Source: Asaia bogorensis NBRC 16594 (lineage in GTDB: Bacteria; Pseudomonadota; Alphaproteobacteria; Acetobacterales; Acetobacteraceae). From it: a stretch of 64,000 nt of DNA. Below, piece by piece: positions 43,471 to 52,544 of the stretch. The notes beneath the pieces are model-generated. The model worked only from the letters and a program-made list of their open reading frames with translations, was not told the origin of the DNA and did no database searches. Each line of letters opens with the position of its first letter. Positions within the stretch are counted from its first letter, which is position 1. The position numbers were made by a program, and so were the translations under genes. The stretch is taken from NCBI RefSeq assembly GCF_001547995.1, contig NZ_AP014690.1, positions 1,857,001-1,921,000 of the forward strand, given 5' to 3'.

Positions 43471-45051
43471 TCAAAGCGCCGCCACGCCGCCATCGCTGCG
43501 CGGGTCGGTGGCCCCTTCCATTGTGCCATCCTCATAGCGCCGAATGGCCCCGGCATGACCCATTGCCGTGGCAAATGGCGTCAGACTCTCGACGTCGTGA
43601 CCAAGCGCGCTCAGCCCCTCTAGGATTTCCGGACCAAAGCGCGTTTCCATCTTGAGCGTTGTGGTGGTTTCACCCCAGGTGCGCCCCAGAAGCCAGCGCG
43701 GTGCCGTGATCGATTCCTGAAGGCTCAGCCCGGCAATGACGTTGCGCGCCGCGATGGCTGCCTGGGTCTGCGGCTGCCCCTCGCCGCCCATCGTGCCATA
43801 GGCGAGCAAGCTCCCATCATTGAGCGCGGCCATGGCGGGGTTGAGCGTGTGGAAAGGCTTGCGCCCAGGCACGAGGCTGCGCAGACGCCCGGGCACGAGG
43901 TCGAAACTGGCTCCGCGGTTCTGCCATACCAGGCCGCTCTCCGGCAGCACGATGCCCGAGCCGAATTCGAAATAAAGGCTCTGGATCATGCTGACGGCCC
44001 AGCCCTGCGAGTCCATCACGCCAAACCACGTGGTATCGCCCTGCTGGGTCTGATGGGGCCAGGGTGCCGCTCGGGTCAGATCAATGGAGGCCGCCATATC
44101 ATCCAGAGCAGCCTGATCGGACAAAAGCGCCTGTGGAGAGGTTTCCATGATAGCAGGATCGGCAATCACGCGATCACGCCAGATGAAGGCGGCCTTTGTC
44201 GCTTCAACCCAGCGATGAATGTCGTCAACCGTATCAGCCCCGGTCACGCCCAGCCGTTCGGCCAGAGCCAGAATCAGCAGGGAAGCCGCGCCCTGCGTGG
44301 GTGCGACCATGTTGAAGAAACGACCATGATGCAGTGTGGTCTCGAGCGGTTTCGTCAGGAGCGCTTCATGGTGGTTGAGGTCGTCGCGGCTAACCGGCGA
44401 ACCGCAAGACGCAAGATCAGCCGCGATCTGATCGGCCAGCTTGCCATGATAAAAATCGCCAAGACCGGCATTGGCGAGACGTCGCAATGTGCGCGCCAGC
44501 GCCGGATTGCTGTGCACGGCGCCCGCAATCGGCATATCGCCTTGTGGCAGGAACAGGCCACTGAAATTGGGCATGTAGCTCAACACGTCCAGATGGGCCG
44601 CCATAAGCCCGGCCATGCTTTCCGTAACCACCATGCCGCTCTCGGCGTGATCGATGGCGTCGGCCAGCAATGTCGAGAGAGGCAACGCCCCTCCTGCATA
44701 GGCGAGCGCTCGCGACCAGCCCGCAACCGTACCCGCAACTGTGTTGGCTGCCAGCCCGCCACGCCAGGGCACACTGTCACATTCCGCATAGAGTTCGGGA
44801 GTCGCGTTCTGGGCGAGCCTGCCGCACGCATCAATGGCCACGGTTTCGCCATCAGGGCGGCGAATGAGCCAGAAGCCATCTCCCCCAAGGCCGGTCATAT
44901 GCGGATAAACCACCGACAGGGTTGCCGCCACGGCCACAGCTGCCTCGACCGCGTTGCCTCCTGCCTTGAGAATATCCCGCCCCGCCTGTGCCGCAAGATG
45001 ATGCGGGGCGGTAACCATTCCCTTGCGGGAGCGTGCGCTGAAAAGCATCAA
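43471..45051 (-). CDS. gamma-glutamyltransferase-like Ntn hydrolase, HpxW (oxamate amidohydrolase)-like
   Basis: The 526-residue product has the GGT fold: GGNAVEAAVAVAATLSVVYPHMTGLGGDGF near the start, PTQGAASLLI, and the autocleavage site QQGDTTWFGVMD with the presumptive nucleophile Thr340. Klebsiella HpxW of this family hydrolyses oxamate in purine breakdown and lies with HpxX, HpxY and HpxZ. Here the neighbours are HpxX/AtzG-like and HpxY/AtzE-like genes, so a nitrogen-release role is inferred rather than glutathione use. No signal peptide is seen. Confidence 0.85.
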   Translation of the reverse strand: MMLFSARSRKGMVTAPHHLAAQAGRDILKAGGNAVEAAVAVAATLSVVYPHMTGLGGDGFWLIRRPDGETVAIDACGRLAQNATPELYAECDSVPWRGGLAANTVAGTVAGWSRALAYAGGALPLSTLLADAIDHAESGMVVTESMAGLMAAHLDVLSYMPNFSGLFLPQGDMPIAGAVHSNPALARTLRRLANAGLGDFYHGKLADQIAADLASCGSPVSRDDLNHHEALLTKPLETTLHHGRFFNMVAPTQGAASLLILALAERLGVTGADTVDDIHRWVEATKAAFIWRDRVIADPAIMETSPQALLSDQAALDDMAASIDLTRAAPWPHQTQQGDTTWFGVMDSQGWAVSMIQSLYFEFGSGIVLPESGLVWQNRGASFDLVPGRLRSLVPGRKPFHTLNPAMAALNDGSLLAYGTMGGEGQPQTQAAIAARNVIAGLSLQESITAPRWLLGRTWGETTTTLKMETRFGPEILEGLSALGHDVESLTPFATAMGHAGAIRRYEDGTMEGATDPRSDGGVAAL

Positions 45052-46388
45052 TCCTCCAGAATACGGGCGCGAGCGACGCCAGCGCGTTCCAGCGCCTCAC
45101 CGAGCGCGACAAGACGATCTTCCCGCCCCGGCTGCGCCACGAGTTGGACGCCAAGCGGCATCCCGCTACCGGTATTAGCGTCAATGGCCAGAGGCACTGT
45201 CAGGACAGGGAAACCGGCCAGAGTCAGGGGCTGGGTGTAAAGGCCGAGATTGGCACGCGCGGAAACCGGTTGACCACCAATTTCGATGACGGGTGTATCG
45301 ATCCGCGGAGCCGGGCCGACCACGGCGGGTGCAACCAGAATATCCGCCTCAAGAAAGGCCTCATGCATGCGCTCACGAAACCAGTGACGGATCTTGTGCG
45401 CCCTGAAAACATGCGGCGCCGGGACAAGAGCCCCTGCGAGCAGGCGATCACGCACCGCAGGGTCATACTGCTCCGGGCTGTGACGCAGGCGATCGAGATG
45501 CAGCCCTGCCCCTTCGGATGCGCTGATGACAAATGCCGCGGCACGCGCCGTTGCAACCTCTGGCAGAACGATCTCTCTGCGTATCGACAGGGCCGTGCAG
45601 AAAGCTGCGAAAGCGGCTTCCATCTCCGGCGATATCTCCTGGGTAAACCAGCCACCAAGCCGCGCCATTTTCAGCCCTGCAACATCCACCCGCGCCAGAG
45701 ATGACGCGCTCAGCACCTCCACCATCACCCGCATATCGGCAGCGCTTGCCGTGAAAGGCCCGACCGTATCGAGACTGGCGACAAAAGGATAAGACCCCGA
45801 CACAGGCAGCAGGCCCTGTGTGGCACGCAGCCCCCACACGCCACAAAGCGATGCCGGCACACGAATCGAGCCGTTCGTGTCGGAGCCCAGGGAGAGCGGG
45901 AAATATCCCGCAGCGACGCCTGCCGCAGACCCGCCGGAAGACCCACCGGCGAGACGCGCACTGTCATGCGGGTTTTTCGTCATGCCATAATGGGCATTGT
46001 CTGTCGCAAAACCGTAGGCAAATTCATCCATATTGGTCGTGGCGAGCGGTATGGCACCAGCCTCGATCAGCCTGCTGACCAGCAGCGCATCGCAATCGGC
46101 CGGCGCTTCGCTGGCCAGCACCTTCGACCCCGCCGTAGTGACCAGACCTTGCACATCAAACAGGTCCTTGATGCCAAAAGGCACACCCGCCAGCGGTCCG
46201 GGGTCGATCCCCTCGGCCACAAGAGCATCGATGCGGCGCGCCTGATTGAGCGCCCGCTCCGACAGCAGGCGCGTGACAGCATTGATGGTGCCATCGCGCT
46301 GGGTGACACGGTCGAGGCAGCTCTCGATCAGGTCAAAGGCGCTGCGTTCGCCCGATCTGACAGCGCGCGCAATCTCGGTGGCGTTCAT
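45048..46388 (-). CDS. AtzE/HpxY-type amidase
   Basis: This 446-residue amidase-signature enzyme has the Ser-cisSer-Lys triad: Lys74 in FGIKDLFD, cis-Ser in LAGGSSGGSAAGVA near 150, and nucleophile Ser174 in SDTNGSIRVPAS. AtzE is a 1-carboxybiuret hydrolase that works with the small subunit AtzG; HpxY is its counterpart in purine clusters. The start overlaps the small AtzG-like gene by four bases, which supports a complex. The native substrate is unknown. Confidence 0.9.
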   Translation of the reverse strand: MNATEIARAVRSGERSAFDLIESCLDRVTQRDGTINAVTRLLSERALNQARRIDALVAEGIDPGPLAGVPFGIKDLFDVQGLVTTAGSKVLASEAPADCDALLVSRLIEAGAIPLATTNMDEFAYGFATDNAHYGMTKNPHDSARLAGGSSGGSAAGVAAGYFPLSLGSDTNGSIRVPASLCGVWGLRATQGLLPVSGSYPFVASLDTVGPFTASAADMRVMVEVLSASSLARVDVAGLKMARLGGWFTQEISPEMEAAFAAFCTALSIRREIVLPEVATARAAAFVISASEGAGLHLDRLRHSPEQYDPAVRDRLLAGALVPAPHVFRAHKIRHWFRERMHEAFLEADILVAPAVVGPAPRIDTPVIEIGGQPVSARANLGLYTQPLTLAGFPVLTVPLAIDANTGSGMPLGVQLVAQPGREDRLVALGEALERAGVARARILED

Positions 46389-46558
46389 GGATGATACTCG
46401 AAAGCGGGCTCAAAGCGCTCCGGCAGATCGAGCGACAGGACGAGATTCTGGTACCGGGCGAGCAGGGCGAGATTCTCCAGCACGCCGGGTTGGCAATCGA
46501 TCGGAATCGTCAGATCGAGCGCAGCCGCACGCGCATTGAGCGTAGCCTCATCAATCAT
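46385..46558 (-). CDS. AtzG/HpxX-like small subunit (DUF4089 type)
   Basis: A 57-residue frame overlaps the neighbouring genes by four bases on both sides (ATGA at 46385-46388 and 46555-46558). It is helical, with GVLENLALLARYQNLVLSLDLP in the middle and an acidic, aromatic tail FEPAFEYHP. This matches the GatC-like DUF4089 subunit that stabilises AtzE-type amidases. It is easy to miss because of its size. Confidence 0.88.
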   Translation of the reverse strand: MIDEATLNARAAALDLTIPIDCQPGVLENLALLARYQNLVLSLDLPERFEPAFEYHP

Positions 46559-47997
46559 GCCTGCTCCTCACCCTCCCGACCGAGACTGACGAGTTCCTCC
46601 GCGTCATAGGCGAGCAGGCTCTCAAGGTGCTTTTCACCGTCCTGGACGAACAGATCGCAGGCGATCGAGCGGGCCAGACGGTCCACGCCATAGCGCATGC
46701 CGCTGATCGAGGCACCCGAAAGCCCCATGCTCGGCGTCGCTGCAAAGGTGAAGTTATAGATCGCCCCCAGCATGGCGGCATCCGGATGAGCCGGGTCGCG
46801 CGGCAGGAACTGGCTCTGCGGGCCAAGATAGGGATAGGAGTCCAGAACAGCGCTTTCCTCGCCCTCTGGGGCCTCGAACCGATCGCGCCACAGCGCAACG
46901 TTTCCGGCAAACGAGGCTGTTTCCGGCCGCTTGCTGAAATCGATCACGAAGCCGGTGCCGATAATCAGGAAGTCAAATTCCATCGTCCCGTGAGGCGTAT
47001 CGACGGTGATGGTCTCACCCTCACAGCGCGCGCCCAGCCAAGGGGTATCGCCATGGAAGCTGAACCCGTCATGACGGCTGCAACGCCAGAACGTATCCTG
47101 CGGCGGCGGCTGATTGAGGTCGAAGATGCGACGCATGAAGCGCCAGCGTGTCAGATCGGGCAGCGCCGGGAAATGGGCCAGGAACCCCGCATTTTCCATC
47201 CAGCGATACGGGTTGATGCGCGGCAGGGTCTTGCGGCGTATGCAGACGGCAACCGAACTGGCACCAGCTTCCAGCGCGGTCGCCGCATTATCGAAGGCCG
47301 AGGCGCCACCGCCGAGCACACCGACACGCTTGCCACGCAACGCCTCGAAATCGATCGGCTGATGCGTGTGGGCGTAGAGATGGCTGGGCACCGCCTCGCG
47401 TATGAATTCCGGCACATGCCATGACCCGCTGCCCTCAATGCCGGTCGCCAGCACGAGGCGGCGAGCCCAGACGTAAGAGATATCTCCCTCCTGCGAGCGG
47501 AACTGAAGATGCAGCAGGCCATCCTGCCAGACAACATCAACCAGTTCACGGTCATGCTCTACAGGCAGGGCAAGTGTCTCCTCATACCAGTCGAGATAGG
47601 CCTGCCAGTCGCGTCGGTCGATCTTGCCCAGCGACTCCCATGCATCCTTGCCATAACGCGCCTCAAACCAGCTTCGCGGCGTCAGTGAGGGGATGCCGAG
47701 ATCGGGGCCAGTCACATGCTTGGGCGTACGCAGCGTGATCATACGGGCAAAAGTAACCCAGGGTCCCGCCTGCCCCTTTTTTGCGCGCTCGAATACCCGG
47801 ACGTTATGCACGCCAATGCGACGCAGAGCGAAAGAGGTCGAGAGACCTCCCTGCCCGCCACCGATCACCGCAACATCGAGCACCGGCTCACCATGATGGG
47901 TCAGCGTGGACGAGACCCAGGGACCCGACGCATAGGCGATTTTCTGAAGATCCTCATGAACCCGGTCGGCGAGGTCACGGAGCGCTTTGTTCTGCAT
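46555..47997 (-). CDS. FAD/NAD(P)-binding oxidoreductase, flavin-monooxygenase-like
   Basis: The 480-residue protein has an FAD-binding Rossmann motif (VAVIGGGQGGLSTSFALRR, 44-60) and a second NAD(P) motif (VGVLGGGASAFDNAATALE, from 225), plus LIIGTGFVID, the layout of class B flavin monooxygenases and related oxidoreductases. It lies between the phosphatase and the AtzG-like gene of the urate operon, which has no recognised uricase. It is therefore a candidate for urate hydroxylation or another oxidative step. ATG 47997 is the conserved start; the frame extends upstream inside the phosphatase gene. Confidence 0.85.
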   Translation of the reverse strand: MQNKALRDLADRVHEDLQKIAYASGPWVSSTLTHHGEPVLDVAVIGGGQGGLSTSFALRRIGVHNVRVFERAKKGQAGPWVTFARMITLRTPKHVTGPDLGIPSLTPRSWFEARYGKDAWESLGKIDRRDWQAYLDWYEETLALPVEHDRELVDVVWQDGLLHLQFRSQEGDISYVWARRLVLATGIEGSGSWHVPEFIREAVPSHLYAHTHQPIDFEALRGKRVGVLGGGASAFDNAATALEAGASSVAVCIRRKTLPRINPYRWMENAGFLAHFPALPDLTRWRFMRRIFDLNQPPPQDTFWRCSRHDGFSFHGDTPWLGARCEGETITVDTPHGTMEFDFLIIGTGFVIDFSKRPETASFAGNVALWRDRFEAPEGEESAVLDSYPYLGPQSQFLPRDPAHPDAAMLGAIYNFTFAATPSMGLSGASISGMRYGVDRLARSIACDLFVQDGEKHLESLLAYDAEELVSLGREGEEQA

Positions 47998-47998
47998 G

Positions 47999-48727
47999 TC
48001 AGGGCACCCGGTAAAATGGATTGGGAAGAAGGAAGCCGCGATCGGCGTGACCACCTGCGAGATCGGACGGCTGATCACCGATATTGGCAATGATGTGATA
48101 GCCCTTCTGTTCGATTTCGCTTCGGGCCGCCGCCTTGTAATCCGAGGCCGACGGCGTATGGCTGCCCTCAGGCCTGAGCACGAGGCCCGACCAGCCCTTA
48201 TAACCCGCAGTCTCAAGGTTATGCGCCGTATCGGCTCGCTCGTTCTCACTGCGTCCGGTCACGAAAAACACCGACACATCGTGCTGCTGGGCCATACGAT
48301 AAAGGGCAAGCGTGGAGGGAAAGGCCTGCGCCTTGGCGCTCATTTCCCAGGCCATCACGCCGCACGGTCCCTTGGGCAGGACATCGCACTGACCATCATG
48401 GAAATAGGCAAAATGATTGGCCTGTATCTCAGGCCAGTTGGAGAGCGATGTCTCGTCGATATCCAGGACAATGGCCGGCTTGCTCACATGCGCAGCACGC
48501 AGACGAACCCACTCCGATGCCTCCTCGATCACGGCGGCGAACTCACGATCATAGGCCCCGCTATCATGGTAGGCGGTAGCGGCAATCTCTGCATCGCCCA
48601 CATTAGCCGGTGCCGCGTGAGCAGCACCCGCTGCCGTTACCCCAAACAAAGCGGCAAGCGCTAATGCGCGCCCGAAATGATTTGCGCGCCAGCGAAAAAC
48701 GGCATGGACGATAGACGAATAGTTCAT
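47999..48727 (-). CDS. HAD acid phosphatase / 5'-nucleotidase, class B or e(P4) type
   Basis: A signal peptide (ALALAALFGVTAAGAAHAAP, after a basic start) exports the 242-residue protein to the periplasm. HAD motifs are visible: IVLDIDETSLSNWPE (Asp89, Asp91), FFVTGR, and NIGDQPSDL. Such enzymes dephosphorylate nucleotides, so nucleosides and bases would become available to the operon. ATG 48727 has AGGAG seven bases upstream. It is the first gene of the eight-gene purine operon. Confidence 0.9.
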   Translation of the reverse strand: MNYSSIVHAVFRWRANHFGRALALAALFGVTAAGAAHAAPANVGDAEIAATAYHDSGAYDREFAAVIEEASEWVRLRAAHVSKPAIVLDIDETSLSNWPEIQANHFAYFHDGQCDVLPKGPCGVMAWEMSAKAQAFPSTLALYRMAQQHDVSVFFVTGRSENERADTAHNLETAGYKGWSGLVLRPEGSHTPSASDYKAAARSEIEQKGYHIIANIGDQPSDLAGGHADRGFLLPNPFYRVP

Positions 48728-49041
48728 GGCAGGCGGCGCTCCTGTAAAGCCGAGATACAATTGCGTTATCTTCACAGCTGTAGAGACGGCTCACAAGACC
48801 GGTGCGCCGGAGCATGTCCTTGCCTCAAACAATCGTTTTTCATACCTGCCCCGTCCTGTATTGATATCTCGTTCCCCAAGTGAAACAGAACATCTCCTCT
48901 TCGTCTATCCCTCTTGTGCACAAACGCACGGAAAGCCTATTTTGTAAATTCTGGTTCAGATAACCCGAATAGCGTTGCAACTACTTGCAATTACCCTAAT
49001 ATCCGCCTAGACACGGTCGTATACAACGAAGCAGTCGGGAG
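48728..49041. promoter_or_regulatory. divergent regulatory region of the purine operon and its RutR-like regulator
   Basis: The 314-base region holds no gene. A perfect palindrome TTGTGCACAA lies at 48914-48923, and TTGCAA is repeated at 48975-48980 and 48985-48990. TTGCAA (48975) with TAATAT (48997-49002), 16 bases apart, is a possible promoter for the regulator. The E. coli RutR consensus TTGACCA-N2-TGGTCAA is not present. Confidence 0.5.
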
Positions 49042-49659
49042 ATGATTTTGGGCGCGCCTCGGGAAATTGCGGTCGTGACCATTCTGGAAGCCGCGGAAAA
49101 GATCTTCTCCGAACATGGATTCAGCGGTGCGAGCATTGCTGCCGTGGCCCGGGAAGCTGGTATTCCCAAAGCCAATATTCATTATTATTTCTCAACAAAA
49201 GAGACCCTGTATCAGGAAGTGCTTCGGCGCACCGTGCAGGAATGGCTTCGGGAATGTGAAATATGGCTTCGCCCCGAAAATAAAGCCTCTACAGCCCTAC
49301 GCGCCTATATCGGCTCCAAGCTCGCCTTCTCACGCGCCAATCCCCATGCGTCACGCCTATTCGCGCACGAAATCATTGGAGGGGCGCGCTATCTGCATGA
49401 TTATCTCTCGACAACCCTGCGTGAGGCGATAACGCCGTTCGGTGAGACATTCAGGGTCTGGATGGAGCGGGGCGAGATTCCGCAGGTCGATCCGACGCAT
49501 TTCCTCTTCTGTCTGTGGGCCATGACCCAGTGGTATGCAGATATGCAGCCTCAGGTAACCGCCCTGCTTGGCAAGGAAACGCTTGAAGAAAGCGATTTCC
49601 ATGCTGCGGCGGAAACAATTCTGGCCCTCGTTCTCGCCCGGAAGGACATAACGGCCTGA
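49042..49659 (+). CDS. RutR-like TetR-family transcriptional regulator
   Basis: The 205-residue protein has an N-terminal helix-turn-helix (ILEAAEKIFSEHGFSGASIAAVAREAGIPKANIHYYFSTKETLYQEVL) and a C-terminal domain strongly reminiscent of E. coli RutR (MTQWYADMQPQVTALLGKETLEESDF). RutR senses uracil or thymine and controls pyrimidine and purine genes. The divergent position relative to the purine operon makes that operon the likely target. GGGAG abuts ATG 49042 and is six bases before TTG 49048, so the true start is uncertain. Confidence 0.9.
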   Translation: MILGAPREIAVVTILEAAEKIFSEHGFSGASIAAVAREAGIPKANIHYYFSTKETLYQEVLRRTVQEWLRECEIWLRPENKASTALRAYIGSKLAFSRANPHASRLFAHEIIGGARYLHDYLSTTLREAITPFGETFRVWMERGEIPQVDPTHFLFCLWAMTQWYADMQPQVTALLGKETLEESDFHAAAETILALVLARKDITA

Positions 49660-49692
49660 GGCCTTCGCTGCGGAGAAGGCCCGATTGGCTGT

Positions 49693-50850
49693 TCATCCTC
49701 GGGCCGCTGAGGGGACACGAACGAGCAGAACGATCAGGATAGCGAGCGCGGCGAGTGCGGCGCCGCTCATCGAAACAGCTCCATAGCCCAGCCCCTGATA
49801 CAGAACCGCGCCGCCCAGCCAGGCACCAAGCGCGTTACCAAGGTTGAACGCGCCGATATTGACTGACGACGCCAAAGCCGGGGCACGTTGCGCCGCCTGC
49901 ATCGTGCGCATCTGCAACGCTGGCATGATGGCGAAAGAGGCCGCACTCCAGACCAGAATACCGAGTATCGCACCGATCGGCGTGACCGCAATGAACGGGT
50001 AGATCAGCATGATGCCACCCAGGACAGGCAGCATCAGCAACAGGGCAAAACGCGTGGAGCGATCGGCCAGACGACCGCCAAGCGCTGCGCCGATGCTGAA
50101 ACCGACGCCGATCGTCATGAGCGCGAGGGTAACGAGTCCCTCACTGGCATGGGTGATGCTGTGCAGGAAGGGGGCGATATAGGTGTAGAGAACAAACATG
50201 ATCCCCGCACCGAGCGTGGTGACGGCAAGGGCCAGCAACACCTCACCGCCTGCCAGAACGCGCAATTCGCCAAGGATGTCCGGGCGTGGATTGCTGCCCC
50301 GTGGTGGCAGGGCCATGCTGAGGGCCAGCACGGCCAGGGCGCCGAGCAGCGCCGTCACCAGAAAGGCGCTACGCCACCCCATGGTGTCGCCCAGCCAGGT
50401 TGCCGCAGGCACCCCGAAGATATTCGCGATGGTCAGCCCCATGAACATCGACGCCACCGCCGAGGCACGACGCTCGGGTGCCACGACACTCGACGCCTCG
50501 ACAGCCCCGAGGCCGAAAAACGCCCCGTGTGACAGGCTGGTGATCACTCGCCAGATCATCAGAACGGCATAGCTATGACTGAGCCCGGCACCAAGGTTGC
50601 CGATAATGTAAAGCCCCATCAGCCCGACCAGGGCGGCCTTGCGCGATACGGCCCCCAGCAGCAGCGTCATGATGGGCGCCCCCAACATGACACCGAAGGC
50701 ATAGGCACTCACGAGCGACCCGGCCTTGGGCACGCTGATGTGAAGATCCTGGGCGATGACCGGTAACAACCCCATCGGGGTGAACTCGGTCGTGCCTATG
50801 GCAAAAGCCCCCACTGCCAGCGCGAGCAGCGCCCCTCGAGCCGAACCCAT
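49693..50850 (-). CDS. MFS exporter (AraJ/DHA1 type)
   Basis: The 385-residue protein has 12 hydrophobic segments and the DHA1 signatures ALAVGAFAIGTTEFTPMGLLPVIAQDL and GWRSAFLVTALLGALAVLAL. The family includes sugar and purine-nucleoside exporters and drug efflux pumps. ATG 50850 has GGGGG four bases upstream; the open frame extends further without support. Its position next to purine genes may be a coincidence. Confidence 0.88.
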   Translation of the reverse strand: MGSARGALLALAVGAFAIGTTEFTPMGLLPVIAQDLHISVPKAGSLVSAYAFGVMLGAPIMTLLLGAVSRKAALVGLMGLYIIGNLGAGLSHSYAVLMIWRVITSLSHGAFFGLGAVEASSVVAPERRASAVASMFMGLTIANIFGVPAATWLGDTMGWRSAFLVTALLGALAVLALSMALPPRGSNPRPDILGELRVLAGGEVLLALAVTTLGAGIMFVLYTYIAPFLHSITHASEGLVTLALMTIGVGFSIGAALGGRLADRSTRFALLLMLPVLGGIMLIYPFIAVTPIGAILGILVWSAASFAIMPALQMRTMQAAQRAPALASSVNIGAFNLGNALGAWLGGAVLYQGLGYGAVSMSGAALAALAILIVLLVRVPSAARG

Positions 50851-50959
50851 CTTACCCCCTGCCGAATTAAAGCTTGCGCAAGTTCTTCTTACTTTCCAGA
50901 TCCTGCGCCCCGTGCCACGATTTTCTCCTGATGTTTCCACAAGGAGCCGGATCGAGACA

Positions 50960-52279
50960 ATGACCACACCATTTGCCGACAGCAATCACGACGCCCTCTG
51001 GCTGCCCTTCACGGCCAATCGCCAGTTTCGCGATGCCCCGCGCATGCTCGTTTCGGCAAAAGGTATGTATTACCGGGATGATAAAGGCCGCGAAGTCCTG
51101 GATGGTTGCGCCGGTCTCTGGTGCGTCAATGCAGGCCACGGGGCACCACGTATCGTGGAAGCCGTGCAAAAGACGGTCGCGACCCTCGATTTTGCCCCCG
51201 CTTTCCAGATGGGCCACCCCCTGGCTTTCGAGGCCGCAGACCGTGTCGCGCGCCTGGCCCCGAACCCGCTCAACCACGTTTTCTTCTGCAATTCCGGCTC
51301 TGAAGCCGGCGATACGGCGCTCAAGATCGCCATCGCCTATCATCGCCTGCGCGGCGAAGGCACACGCACCCGTCTGATCGGACGTGAACGCGCCTATCAT
51401 GGCGTCGGGTTTGGCGGCATTTCGGTCGGCGGCATTTCGGGCAATCGCAAGCTCTATGGTTCGCTGCTGACCGGAGTGGACCATCTGCCCCATACGCTCG
51501 ATCTGCGTCGCAACGCCTTCTCGCGCGGCTTGCCGGAACATGGCGCGGAACTGGCTGACGATCTGGAGCGCATCGTCGCCCTTCATGACGCCTCGAACAT
51601 TGCGGCTGTTATCGTCGAGCCCATGGCTGGCTCGACAGGCGTGCTGCCAGCGCCGAAGGGCTATCTCAAACGCCTGCGCGAGATCTGCACCAAGCATGGC
51701 ATCGTGCTGATTTTCGATGAGGTCATCACCGGTTTCGGTCGTCTGGGCGCGTCTTTCGCCGCCGAGAAATACGGCGTCGTGCCCGACATCATGACGGTGG
51801 CCAAGGGTATCACCAATGGTACGATCCCGATGGGTGCCAATATCGTATCCGACGAGATTTTCGAGGCGTTCATGCAGGGACCGCGCGAGGCCATCGACCT
51901 GCCGCATGGCTACACCTATTCGGCCCACCCCATCGCCTGTGCTGCGGCCATTGCCACACTTGACACCTATGCCGAGGAGCATCTGTTCGAACGCGCAGCC
52001 GCGCTCTCGCCGTATTTCGAGGAGGCTGCCCATTCGTTGAAGGGTGCGCCTCATGTGGTCGATATCCGCAATGAAGGGCTTGTGGCCGGTATCGAACTCG
52101 CCCCCCGCACCGCCAAGACGACGCGGGCCTTCGAGGTGTTCGAGCGCGCTTTCCATGAAGGGCTGCTGCTGCGCTACACGGGTGACATCCTTGCCATTTC
52201 ACCGCCGCTGATCATCGAGAAGAACGAGATCGATCGCATCTTCGAGACGATCGGCCGCATCCTCAAATCGATCGACTGA
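50960..52279 (+). CDS. class III omega-amino acid aminotransferase (beta-alanine-pyruvate type)
   Basis: The 439-residue PLP enzyme has LWLPFTANRQFRDAPRMLVSAKGMYYRDDKG, FCNSGSEAGDTALKIA, the cofactor Asp in IFDEVITGFGRLG, and the PLP-Lys in TVAKGITNG. The FTANRQF start is typical of beta-alanine-pyruvate transaminases. Beta-alanine is a product of pyrimidine breakdown, which would suit the region, but no other rut or pyd gene is present. ATG 50960 is chosen; the open frame extends upstream to 50756. Confidence 0.92.
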   Translation: MTTPFADSNHDALWLPFTANRQFRDAPRMLVSAKGMYYRDDKGREVLDGCAGLWCVNAGHGAPRIVEAVQKTVATLDFAPAFQMGHPLAFEAADRVARLAPNPLNHVFFCNSGSEAGDTALKIAIAYHRLRGEGTRTRLIGRERAYHGVGFGGISVGGISGNRKLYGSLLTGVDHLPHTLDLRRNAFSRGLPEHGAELADDLERIVALHDASNIAAVIVEPMAGSTGVLPAPKGYLKRLREICTKHGIVLIFDEVITGFGRLGASFAAEKYGVVPDIMTVAKGITNGTIPMGANIVSDEIFEAFMQGPREAIDLPHGYTYSAHPIACAAAIATLDTYAEEHLFERAAALSPYFEEAAHSLKGAPHVVDIRNEGLVAGIELAPRTAKTTRAFEVFERAFHEGLLLRYTGDILAISPPLIIEKNEIDRIFETIGRILKSID

Positions 52280-52287
52280 CATCCGCA

Positions 52288-52317
52288 GGGCGTCGCGGGG
52301 AAAATCCCGTGACGTCC
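52288..52317 (+). terminator. hairpin downstream of the aminotransferase gene
   Basis: GGGCGTCGCGGG pairs with CCCGTGACGTCC (two G-T pairs) around a 6-nt GAAAAT loop just after the stop. The following bases are not T-rich, so termination may need Rho or the fold alone. Confidence 0.5.
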
Positions 52318-52544
52318 GCGTGAAAAAGGCCCGGACAAGCTCAATCAAACAGTGCCGCTGCCTGAGCCCAGGCGAAGTGCTGGCCGGACGCGCATGGATA
52401 CATCGCGGGGTTCGGCAAATAACTCCTGCGCCCATCACAAGTCACGACCCGATTTATGGATGCCTTGTCTTTCCGGGCGTATTGAGACAAGGGCAGAAAG
52501 CGCAGTAAGCCGCTCTGCATCCCTAACCGGACGGGACTATACCA

